From contig NZ_JAPQNS010000005.1 of the NCBI RefSeq assembly GCF_028867935.1, positions 186,001-250,000 of the forward strand: a DNA stretch of 64,000 bases. Reading direction: 5' to 3'. Shown piece by piece: positions 42,093 through 49,543 of the stretch; position 1 is the stretch's first letter, and every line of letters starts with the position of its first letter. Under the pieces are notes generated by a model that saw nothing but the letters and a program-made list of their open reading frames with translations, ran no database searches and had not been told where the DNA came from. The position numbers were made by a program, and so were the translations under genes. The stretch comes from Flavobacterium sp. SUN052 (GTDB lineage: Bacteria; Bacteroidota; Bacteroidia; Flavobacteriales; Flavobacteriaceae).

Positions 42093-43707
42093 CGAAGCGG
42101 CCAACGAGGGCCTCGATCGGCTCTTCAGAAAATCGGCTGAAGAGTTTGAACCACCGTATGAACCTGTAGCCTGGCAGCTTATGAGCGCCAAGCTTGACGA
42201 ACGCGACCGGATAACAGTCTGGGGACGTGTGCTACGTGGTACCCTGGCAGTGATGGCACTTATTGTGTTCTTTAGTGGAAGCTGGTACGTCTACAAGCAG
42301 AACAAGGTCAAAACGCCAGTAACCGGCCTGGAAGCTACCCAACCTGAAATTCGTCGGGCAGCGTCAGGCGAAATACGTATACCGAATGAGCAGAATGCGG
42401 ATCGTCAGCTATCCGCTGAACCCACCACTTCGGTAGTATCTGCCAACGAAAAGCCGACTGCTTCATCAGCATCGGAAACAAGCACGTCACCACGTATTCA
42501 GTCGGAGGAGTCTGTTGTTGCTAAACGTGATGTAGAGGGTAAACTCCCTAACCCAAAGATTAATTTACCCAAGTCGGTTGCTTCGCAATCACAACAAGAA
42601 ATTGCCGGACGACACATTGATAACCAACCTATGGAGATTGAGACCAGCCAACGTCGGCGGTTGAGCTGGCCCGTCGTCCGGCAACCTTCCTCTTCTGACC
42701 AAACAAAAAAAATCAGTACTAACTCAGCATCGAGACTAAAAGCGACGACTACGGTAGAAAGGCCCGCTTCATTAGAAAAGGGGGCTGAGTCAACCTTGAT
42801 ACCTCTTGCAGACGTGCAGGGTAAAAAACTGGAGCATGTTGCTGCCACGAGTCGCTCTGTAGCTGACCGGACAGGGAAAACGACTGAAATGTCGGGTAAC
42901 ACGCCACCAAACAAAACTACTACCGATGTGCTCGTAGGCGATTCTGCGGTGTACAACAGTAAGCTATCCCGGATTGGGCCGTTGGATGCGTTGAGCAACC
43001 GGGATGTCATGCGCTGGCCTCAATGGTCAACCCTGACTATCCCGGCACTCGCGTTACCCCAGGCTGAACCAACAGCAGAGAAAGCCGCGAAACCAATTCG
43101 CGAACGTGGTTTGAGTATTCGGCTGGTTTTGTCGCCCGACCTGAGCGCTGTTGGCGTCAAAAACTTTACACGGCCTGGTAAGAACTACGGCTTGCTATTA
43201 GAATACCGGCTTAGCAATCGGTTCAGTGTGCAGGCTGGTGTTATCCAAAGTAAAAAGATTTACACGGCTACACCAGAACAGTATGCGTGGCCAGCTAACT
43301 GGCAATGGTACGTAAAACCTATTGGGGTTGATGGCCGCTGCACTATGCTCGATATTCCCATTAACCTGCGCTACGATTTTCTGCGCCTACCAACTGGGTC
43401 TAATCGATTGATCAGTCGCTGGTTTTTGAGCAGTGGCGTTACAACGTATATTATGCAGCAGGAAACATACGATTACGTGTATACCGATCCTACAAACCAA
43501 TGGATCAAGTATCGGTCGCTTTCCGCTAAAACAGGCCGCTATAACTTCAGCAATCTGAACCTGTCGGCGGGTTATGAACGACCCCTTGGCCGACGGTTTG
43601 CCTTGCAGATCGAACCATTTCTGAAAGTGCCTCTGAAGGAGGTTGGCTATTTCAAAATTAATCTGTTGAGTACGGGAGCCTTCCTGTCGTTGCGTTACAA
43701 GCTGTAA
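42067..43707 (+). CDS. Sigma-regulator-like protein fused to an outer-membrane barrel-like domain
   Basis: 546 aa. The cytoplasmic N-terminus (LDRLFRKSAEEFEPPYEPVAWQLM) resembles Bacteroidota membrane regulators paired with ECF sigma factors. One transmembrane helix (about 54-76) follows, then about 260 low-complexity Ser/Thr/Lys/Pro-rich residues, then from about 345 a beta-rich domain with alternating aromatic and polar residues (YGLLLEYRLSNRFSVQAGV, MLDIPINLRYDF, NLNLSAGYERPLGRRFALQ) ending in FLSLRYKL, as in outer membrane barrels. If both ends insert, the protein would cross the whole periplasm. It overlaps the sigma gene by 26 bp, implying coupled translation. Confidence 0.8.
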   Translation: MSMQERPDDEAANEGLDRLFRKSAEEFEPPYEPVAWQLMSAKLDERDRITVWGRVLRGTLAVMALIVFFSGSWYVYKQNKVKTPVTGLEATQPEIRRAASGEIRIPNEQNADRQLSAEPTTSVVSANEKPTASSASETSTSPRIQSEESVVAKRDVEGKLPNPKINLPKSVASQSQQEIAGRHIDNQPMEIETSQRRRLSWPVVRQPSSSDQTKKISTNSASRLKATTTVERPASLEKGAESTLIPLADVQGKKLEHVAATSRSVADRTGKTTEMSGNTPPNKTTTDVLVGDSAVYNSKLSRIGPLDALSNRDVMRWPQWSTLTIPALALPQAEPTAEKAAKPIRERGLSIRLVLSPDLSAVGVKNFTRPGKNYGLLLEYRLSNRFSVQAGVIQSKKIYTATPEQYAWPANWQWYVKPIGVDGRCTMLDIPINLRYDFLRLPTGSNRLISRWFLSSGVTTYIMQQETYDYVYTDPTNQWIKYRSLSAKTGRYNFSNLNLSAGYERPLGRRFALQIEPFLKVPLKEVGYFKINLLSTGAFLSLRYKL

Positions 43708-43791
43708 GTTCCCCATCTCAGGCTCATCAGACACAATAAACTTCTGGTCTATCGTTTTAATTCGTGTACATACAACTAAATTAGCTTTACC

Positions 43792-44316
43792 ATGCAACCT
43801 GAAACAACCCCAACCCCTGAAACAATTACCCGAAAAGATTTTTTGCGTGATCTTGGTCTGAGTACCGGCGCTTTGATGGCCTTTTATTGCATGGGAACGC
43901 TTACGTCGTGTTCAAAAGCTGATGATTCGGCTACGGTGACGCCAACTCCCGGTACTTCCACTGGGCTAACTGGCAACGCTGACACCTCAAAAGGAGCTAT
44001 TGATTTTACGCTCGATTTGACCAATGCAAGTTATTCCAAACTGAAAACAGTAGGCGAATACGTTAAAATTGGCAGTGTGCTGGTGGCAAACACAAAAGGT
44101 GGAAAATATGTCACGATCCAGCGGTTGTGTACACATCAGGCGCAGGATTTAGTAGCTTATCGGCTGTCAACAGACGATTTTATGTGTAGCGCGCACGGTT
44201 CTATTTTTGCAACAGACGGTAGCATCAAGGTACAGCCCGAATCGGGCCAGAAACCCATGACACTCTACAAATCGACCTTGAGTGCGGATGGTAATTCGCT
44301 TCGGGTGACAGCTTAA
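43792..44316 (+). CDS. Rieske [2Fe-2S] lipoprotein
   Basis: 174 aa. The N-terminus has a Tat-like TRKDFL segment followed by a hydrophobic stretch and lipobox LTSC (C40). The Rieske cluster ligands are C113-x-H115 (CTHQ) and C132-x2-H135 (CSAH), 16 residues apart, within a beta sandwich. The lack of oxygenase or bc1-specific extensions suggests a small soluble electron carrier tethered to a membrane. It lies 84 bp after the sigma-regulator fusion and ahead of a terminator-like hairpin. Confidence 0.9.
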   Translation: MQPETTPTPETITRKDFLRDLGLSTGALMAFYCMGTLTSCSKADDSATVTPTPGTSTGLTGNADTSKGAIDFTLDLTNASYSKLKTVGEYVKIGSVLVANTKGGKYVTIQRLCTHQAQDLVAYRLSTDDFMCSAHGSIFATDGSIKVQPESGQKPMTLYKSTLSADGNSLRVTA

Positions 44317-44371
44317 CGGATTTGTATGAGTAGTCAGTCTGGAAATACGCTTACCATCTCCTAATAAATGC

Positions 44372-44403
44372 GGGGTTGGGCTCAACCCCAACCCCAACTT
44401 TTT
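44372..44403 (+). terminator. Rho-independent terminator after the Rieske gene
   Basis: GGGGTTGGG (44372-44380) pairs with CCCAACCCC (44387-44395) around a 6-nt loop, followed by AAC and five T residues. It separates the upstream genes from the pair of membrane proteins, at least partly. Confidence 0.8.
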
Positions 44404-44408
44404 GTCGT

Positions 44409-45089
44409 ATGAAACATCTTTTTTGCGGGATTGTGTGCAGCCTGTTATTGTCTGCTGCCGCCTATGCTCAAGATTCTAAAGCTACCCAGCGCGATTCGAT
44501 CCCGGCCAACGCGACTTCATCGGCAGATGATCTGCTGGCTGGTCTGGCCGATTCAACCGAAGCGGCTCCTCTGCTGCCCAAGCATATGATTTTTACACAA
44601 CGGGCATTTTGGGGACCTAAAGGGCTGCTGCGCGTAATGAATGTAGCTCCATTAACGTCTGAAGGCCGGATTAAGGAGTTGAAAGTTCGGCGGACCATGC
44701 TCCGGGCGCACCAGGTAATGGGATTTGTTACGCTGGCGGGCTTTGTGGCTCAAGGTATCGTTGGCTCAAAGCTTTACAAAGCACAAGGTGAAGATTACAG
44801 GCGCATAAAAGACACGCATGAAATGTTGGCAACTGCCATCAATATTACCTACACGACTACCGCACTGCTTTCACTGACGGCTCCCCCTAAAATTGTTGGT
44901 GAACGGAAGGGACTAAGTTCGATCAAGGTTCACAAGTATTTGGGGATTCTGCACATAGCAGGCATGATAACCACTAATATTTTGGCCCATCAAATAGAGA
45001 ATGACTTCTCGTTAAAGCCTTATCACCGGGCGGCTGCTTACACAACGTTTGGTGCATTTGCTGCGTCGATCATTGCTATAAAATTCTAG
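44409..45089 (+). CDS. Histidine-rich four-helix membrane protein, b561-like (copy 1)
   Basis: 226 aa from the ATG at 44409. A signal peptide (ending AAYAQ) and a short linker with RAFWGPKG precede four membrane helices. Histidines flank them: RAHQVMGF before helix 1, DTHEM before helix 2, VHKYLGILH at helix 3, LAHQ after it and PYHRAAA before helix 4. This is the pattern of bis-haem membrane cytochromes such as cytochrome b561, but I see no clear family signature, so haem binding is inference. It is a close paralogue of the next gene and part of the redox-like cluster ending in YceI. Confidence 0.72.
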   Translation: MKHLFCGIVCSLLLSAAAYAQDSKATQRDSIPANATSSADDLLAGLADSTEAAPLLPKHMIFTQRAFWGPKGLLRVMNVAPLTSEGRIKELKVRRTMLRAHQVMGFVTLAGFVAQGIVGSKLYKAQGEDYRRIKDTHEMLATAINITYTTTALLSLTAPPKIVGERKGLSSIKVHKYLGILHIAGMITTNILAHQIENDFSLKPYHRAAAYTTFGAFAASIIAIKF

Positions 45090-45209
45090 GAGAATTGAAG
45101 TCTCGTTGGGATATTAAAGACTTTTACGAAGCCGCGTTTTTACTGGATTCCCTACCACTACGTTAGTGTGATTCCAACCGATTAAACCCTACCCATCTTT
45201 ATACCCACG

Positions 45210-45890
45210 ATGACCAAAAGTATCTTACTGCTCTTTTGCAGCCTGTATTTGTGTACAACAGACTTACGCGCTCAGGACTCTACAGTCGTTCAACGCGATA
45301 CAATGCCGGCGACAGTCTCTGCTGATGTGCTGCTTTCCGGCCTAACCGCTTCCACGGAAGGTACCCTTCTGCTACCCCGGCACATGCTGTGGACGCAACG
45401 GGCTTTCTGGGGGCCAAGAGGGCTGTTGCTCCGGGCTTTTGAAATTGCCCCGCTGACACCCGAAGGCCGGACAAAAGAGTTGAAAATTCGGCGGACAATG
45501 CTCAAAACGCATCAGGTTATGGGCTTTGTTACGCTGGCAGGATTTGTGGCTCAGGGGCTAGTTGGGGCGCGTTTATACAAGGCCGAGGGGGAAGATTATA
45601 GGCGCATCAAAAAAATGCACCAGCAAATGGCGACCGGTATCAATATCAGTTATGCTACAACAGCTCTGTTTGCTCTGACATCACCACCCAAAATTGTTGG
45701 AGACCGTGGGGGCTTGAGCTCAATCAAGGTCCATAAATACTTGGCGATTGTACACATGGCGGGCATGATCGCCACCAACATCCTTGCCCATAAAGTACAG
45801 GAAGATTACTCGCTTAAACCGTGGCACAGAGCTGCAGCGTACACAACGTTTGGTGCGTATGCGGCATCGGTTATCGCACTCAAGTTTTAA
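45210..45890 (+). CDS. Histidine-rich four-helix membrane protein, b561-like (copy 2)
   Basis: 226 aa with the same layout as the preceding gene. From QRAFWGP to the end I estimate about three-quarters identity, while the signal peptides differ. All six histidines of copy 1 are kept (KTHQVMGF, KMHQQ, VHKYLAIVH, LAHKV, PWHRAAA), which supports a functional role for them, probably as haem ligands. It lies 120 bp after copy 1 and 22 bp before YceI. In E. coli a cytochrome b561 homologue (YceJ) is likewise next to YceI. Confidence 0.72.
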   Translation: MTKSILLLFCSLYLCTTDLRAQDSTVVQRDTMPATVSADVLLSGLTASTEGTLLLPRHMLWTQRAFWGPRGLLLRAFEIAPLTPEGRTKELKIRRTMLKTHQVMGFVTLAGFVAQGLVGARLYKAEGEDYRRIKKMHQQMATGINISYATTALFALTSPPKIVGDRGGLSSIKVHKYLAIVHMAGMIATNILAHKVQEDYSLKPWHRAAAYTTFGAYAASVIALKF

Positions 45891-45912
45891 AAGGTTTAAA
45901 TCAGTCAACAAA

Positions 45913-46497
45913 ATGAACCGCATTCTCAACTTATTCCTCGGTCTGGTCGTACTTTGCCTATTGGCCAGCTTTGTAGGGGCAACCGATCCGGTAAACCGGC
46001 CAACTGGTGCCAAACGAAAACTGATGGCCGACAAAAAAGCCTCGACAGTTTCGTACGCCATGCGCCATCCTATGCACAGCTGGGAGGCTATCAGTCACGA
46101 TGTAACAGCGGCTATTATGTATGACGACGAAACAAAGATGGTTGAAACAGTGGCCGTTGTCGTCAGAGCAGCCTCGTTCGACAGCCAGAACGCCAACCGG
46201 GATTCGCACGCCATTGAGTCGATAGAGGGCATAAAATACCCCCACGTTACGTTTTCGAGCCAGCAGGTGCAGGACGACGGCGCGGGCAAACTGACCGTCA
46301 CGGGAAACTTATCCTTTCACGGGGTAACAAAATCTCTTACTATCCCGGTCAGCCGGAAAGTAGCAAACGGAATGGCGATTTACGAAGGAAACTTCGACCT
46401 TAAACTGACTGATTTTAAAATCGAAAGGCCCACCTTAATGATGGTTCCGGTGGAAGATGAACTAAAAATGAAGTTCTCGCTGGCCTTCAAAATATAA
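45913..46497 (+). CDS. YceI-family periplasmic lipocalin-like protein
   Basis: 194 aa from the ATG at 45913; the longer open frame back to 45784 only overlaps the previous gene. A signal peptide (ending FVGAT) is followed by a YceI domain with SYAMRHPMHSWEA, ASFDSQNANRDSHAIESIEG, YPHVTFSS and LSFHGVTKSLTIPV. YceI proteins fold as extended lipocalins that bind isoprenoid or lipid-like molecules, including polyisoprenoid quinones in some members. It ends 11 bp from the convergent MFS gene. Confidence 0.92.
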   Translation: MNRILNLFLGLVVLCLLASFVGATDPVNRPTGAKRKLMADKKASTVSYAMRHPMHSWEAISHDVTAAIMYDDETKMVETVAVVVRAASFDSQNANRDSHAIESIEGIKYPHVTFSSQQVQDDGAGKLTVTGNLSFHGVTKSLTIPVSRKVANGMAIYEGNFDLKLTDFKIERPTLMMVPVEDELKMKFSLAFKI

Positions 46498-46508
46498 CGG
46501 TAGTCCGT

Positions 46509-47750
46509 TTATTTCACCCCTACTAATTTGGAACGATGAAATCCACGCCAGGCTAACGCAGCACTAATCACAGTTAGCACGGCACTTAGCACATAAGGTG
46601 CACCGGGGAAGTAAACAGGGGCATTAGCAGCCGTGAAATACGAAAACAGGTTGGTCATGATAAGCGGTCCAAAGATCGACGTTGTACTGGCCAGGCTAGT
46701 GAGTGCCCCCTGTACCTCGCCTTGTTCGTTAGCCGGAACCTGCGTCGATATAATTCCCTGAATGGATGGGCCTGCAATACCCCCTAGGGCGTATACGCCC
46801 ATAAAGGCAAACATCATCCAGCTTTGCGTAGCGGCAGCAAACAGCGCAAAGCCAAGAGCCGAAAACATCAACCCAACGTATACCGAACGCTGCTGGCCGA
46901 GTTTGGGGATAATAATGCGGGTAAGGCCTCCCTGTACAATCGCAAAGCACAACCCAATCATTGCCAGCGACCAGCCAACGGTTTCTTCGTTCCACTTGAA
47001 TTTCTCCATCGTATAGAATGTCCACGTTCCCTGTACGGAGAAACCGGCGATGTAGATCAGAACCAGTGATGCTACTAAACCTAAAATAACTGGGTAACGG
47101 CCTAACCGCATCAATGAACCCACTGGGTTGGCCCGTTTCCAATCGAACGGTCGGCGATGCTCGGGAGCCAATGATTCAGGCAGAATGAAAAAGCCGTAGA
47201 GGAAATTGACAAACGTCAGTCCGGCTGCCACAAAAAACGGCGTTCGTGCGCCATAGGTGGCCAGTGTTCCGCCCAGGGCAGGACCAAGGATAAACCCTAC
47301 GCCAAAAGCGGCCCCCACCAGACCGAAGTTCTGAGCCCGTTTTTCGGGGGGGCTAACATCCGCAATGTAAGCGCTGGCCGTTGTGAAACTTGCTCCGGTA
47401 ACCCCCGCTAGCAAACGGCCCAAAAACAACCATTCGATGGTAGGGGCGAACCCCGTAAGAATGTAGTCTAATCCGAAACCAAAGAGCGAGAATAGCAACA
47501 CCGGCCGACGCCCGTAGCGGTCGCTTAGGCCACCCAATACCGGCGAGAACACAAATTGCATCGCTGCGTAGGCAAAAGTGAGCAGGCCACCGTAACTGGC
47601 TGCCTGACTGAGATTACCGCCGATCAGTTGTTCAAGTAATTTTGGGACAACCGGGATGATGATTCCCAGCCCGGTTACATCAATCAGGAGGGTAATGAAA
47701 ATAAAGACAAGTGCAGGACCACGTTTGGTGGACGGGGCAGATGGGATCAT
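46509..47750 (-). CDS. MFS efflux transporter of the Tet/TCR type
   Basis: 413 aa from the ATG at 47750; the frame stays open to 47876 but the extra codons are repeat DNA. Twelve helices are predicted. The signatures [13 protein letters not shown] (motif A, between helices 2 and 3) and [21 protein letters not shown], then [10 protein letters not shown] (motif C, drug/proton antiporters), fit the TetA/multidrug subfamily. Likely an exporter of drugs or metabolites; tetracycline specificity cannot be claimed. It follows dnaN on the same strand after a large inverted repeat. Confidence 0.87.
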   Translation of the reverse strand: MIPSAPSTKRGPALVFIFITLLIDVTGLGIIIPVVPKLLEQLIGGNLSQAASYGGLLTFAYAAMQFVFSPVLGGLSDRYGRRPVLLFSLFGFGLDYILTGFAPTIEWLFLGRLLAGVTGASFTTASAYIADVSPPEKRAQNFGLVGAAFGVGFILGPALGGTLATYGARTPFFVAAGLTFVNFLYGFFILPESLAPEHRRPFDWKRANPVGSLMRLGRYPVILGLVASLVLIYIAGFSVQGTWTFYTMEKFKWNEETVGWSLAMIGLCFAIVQGGLTRIIIPKLGQQRSVYVGLMFSALGFALFAAATQSWMMFAFMGVYALGGIAGPSIQGIISTQVPANEQGEVQGALTSLASTTSIFGPLIMTNLFSYFTAANAPVYFPGAPYVLSAVLTVISAALAWRGFHRSKLVGVK

Positions 47751-47785
47751 AAGTAGGAGAAGAAAGGAACGGTCCGCTGTTGCGG

Positions 47786-47881
47786 AAAAGGTGAGGGGAG
47801 CGGTCCGCCGTTGCGGAAAGAAACGGGCGCTTATGCTTCCCTTTTCCTTTCCGCAACGGCGGACCGCTCCCCTCACCTTTT
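47786..47881. repeat. Perfect 35-bp inverted repeat between dnaN and the MFS gene
   Basis: Arms 47786-47820 and 47847-47881 are exact reverse complements over 35 bp, with a 26-nt loop. A further partial direct copy lies at 47766-47789 (core GGTCCGCTGTTGCGGAAAA). The hairpin is far longer than an ordinary terminator and has no T run after it on the minus strand. It starts 7 bp past the dnaN stop. Confidence 0.85.
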
Positions 47882-47888
47882 TTCTCTG

Positions 47889-49028
47889 TTAAGCGTATGT
47901 ATTCAGCATCACTGGCATTACCAGCATCAATATTTCTTCGTTTTCTTCTTTGTCAGCAGGGATAATGAGGCCTGCCCGGTTGGGTGCTGACATTTCGAGC
48001 GAAATCATTTTGGCACTCAGGTTATTGAGCATTTCGACCATTAGCTTGGCATTGAAACCAATCTCCATATCGTCGCCTTCGTAGTCACAAAGCAGGTTTT
48101 CGTTGGCCTCGTTTGAGTAGTCTAAGTCTTCAGCCGAAATGGTTAAGCGGTTAGGTTTCAGCGACAAACGAATCTGGTGCGTGGTGCGGTTGGCATAAAT
48201 GACAATCCGTTTCAGTGAGTTCAACAGGTCGGAGCGGCCAATGGTCATCACATTGGTGTTGTTGGTCGGAATGGCGTTTTCGTAATCAGGGAAACGCTCG
48301 TCGATCAAACGGCAAATTAGTTGCGTTGCCCCAAAGGTAAACGACGCATTCGATTGGCTAAACTCAGCCTTTACCTGTAATCCTTCAGGAAGTGAGGCTT
48401 TTAGCAATTGCAGCGCCTTACGCGGAATAATAAGCGCCGTAGTAGCCGTGCCAGTAATATCGGTCCGGCGGTAGCGAATCAGGCGATGGCCATCTGTGGC
48501 AACAAACGTTGCATTTTCGTTCGTAAAGCTCAGGTAAACACCCGTCATAGCTGGGCGCAAATCGTCGGTGCTGGTGGCAAAAACGGTATTGTTGATAGCG
48601 CCCAGCAAAGCATCCGATGAAAGCTCAACCGACATGTTCTTGTTTACCGTCGGGATTTTCGGGAAGTCAATCGGGTTTTCACCAGAGAGTTTGTAGCGAC
48701 CGTTGTCGGTTAAAATCTGAGTACCGAATGTTTCTGTGTCGATCTGGAACGTAATCGGCTGCTCAGGTAAGCTGCGCAGGGTATCCAACAACAACTTGGC
48801 AGGAATAGCAATGGCTCCGCTTTCCGACGCATCCACCGGAATCTGGGTGGTCATGGTCGTTTGCAGGTCCGAAGCAGTTACGGTTAGCGTTCCTCCGCCC
48901 GCGTCTTCTCCCGCATCGATTTTAAACAGGAAATTCTCTAGAATCGGAACTATGGGATTGGTAGCTACTACCCCGTTTATGTGAGAAAGGTTCTTTAGCA
49001 GAACCGACGAAGAGACGATAAATTTCAT
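47889..49028 (-). CDS. dnaN: DNA polymerase III subunit beta (sliding clamp)
   Basis: 379 aa, the normal length, with three repeated clamp domains. Typical segments are MKFIVSSSVLLKNLSHING, LSGENPIDFPKIP, and the C-terminal LVMPVMLN near the hydrophobic groove. It is the processivity clamp of the replicase. The gene is not next to dnaA or recF here. A candidate -7 element lies about 36 bp upstream. Confidence 0.95.
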   Translation of the reverse strand: MKFIVSSSVLLKNLSHINGVVATNPIVPILENFLFKIDAGEDAGGGTLTVTASDLQTTMTTQIPVDASESGAIAIPAKLLLDTLRSLPEQPITFQIDTETFGTQILTDNGRYKLSGENPIDFPKIPTVNKNMSVELSSDALLGAINNTVFATSTDDLRPAMTGVYLSFTNENATFVATDGHRLIRYRRTDITGTATTALIIPRKALQLLKASLPEGLQVKAEFSQSNASFTFGATQLICRLIDERFPDYENAIPTNNTNVMTIGRSDLLNSLKRIVIYANRTTHQIRLSLKPNRLTISAEDLDYSNEANENLLCDYEGDDMEIGFNAKLMVEMLNNLSAKMISLEMSAPNRAGLIIPADKEENEEILMLVMPVMLNTYA

Positions 49029-49063
49029 ACGACGCGCGATTAGTTCGTTATTTTATAATAGAG

Positions 49064-49071
49064 CAAAAATA
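49064..49071 (-). promoter_or_regulatory. Candidate -7 element of dnaN
   Basis: Read on the minus strand this is TATTTTTG, matching TAnnTTTG. It lies 36 bp upstream of the dnaN ATG. The -33 region at the right distance is not a clear TTG. Confidence 0.3.
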
Positions 49072-49135
49072 CAAAAAGGCGGGAACTTTGGACCCATTTT
49101 TCTATCTTCGCTAACTATTCAGCCGCAAATTCAAC

Positions 49136-49543
49136 ATGCCCATTATAACTTGCCTTCTCGTCGATGACGATCCCGACGATCAGGAGATTTTCACGCTTGC
49201 TCTAACCCGTCTTGCTTACCCCGTTCGCTGTGTCACTGCCGACGATGGACTTGATGCTATTGAGCAGTTAAATGCTGATTCCTCGTTTGTTCCCGACTAT
49301 ATTTTTCTAGACCTGAACATGCCCCGCATGGATGGTTTTCAATGTCTGGCTGCCATCAAAAAAATGGATCGTCTGGCTCATGTTCCGGTTATTATTTATA
49401 CGACTTCGGCCGAACAGCATGATAAAGATAAAAGCTACGAACTAGGCTGCTATCAATTTATTACGAAGCCAATAAGTATTACCGAGTTGCAGGAAATCCT
49501 TGATGATGTGTTTACCGCAAACGGCCAGCTTATTTCACCGTAA
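49136..49543 (+). CDS. Single-domain response regulator
   Basis: 135 aa, consisting only of a receiver domain. The acidic pocket is D10-D12, the phosphorylation site D59 in FLDLNMPRMDG, the switch Thr is in IIYTTSA (89-90) and the conserved Lys is K111 in FITKPIS. With no output domain it probably acts by protein contact, as in phosphorelays or CheY-like roles. No kinase is adjacent. Its 3' end overlaps the convergent IPT/TIG lipoprotein gene by 14 bp. Confidence 0.92.
   Translation: MPIITCLLVDDDPDDQEIFTLALTRLAYPVRCVTADDGLDAIEQLNADSSFVPDYIFLDLNMPRMDGFQCLAAIKKMDRLAHVPVIIYTTSAEQHDKDKSYELGCYQFITKPISITELQEILDDVFTANGQLISP

Noticed and set aside
42498..43010. 170-codon minus-strand frame opposite the sigma-regulator fusion
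   Set aside because: It covers only the low-complexity linker, where biased composition opens the opposite frame by chance.
46509..47750. Tetracycline resistance gene
   Set aside because: Only subfamily-level MFS motifs are seen; related chromosomal transporters with other substrates share them.
47751..47876. Longer start for the MFS transporter
   Set aside because: The extra residues are read from the 35-bp inverted repeat and would precede the first helix with a nonsense basic segment.
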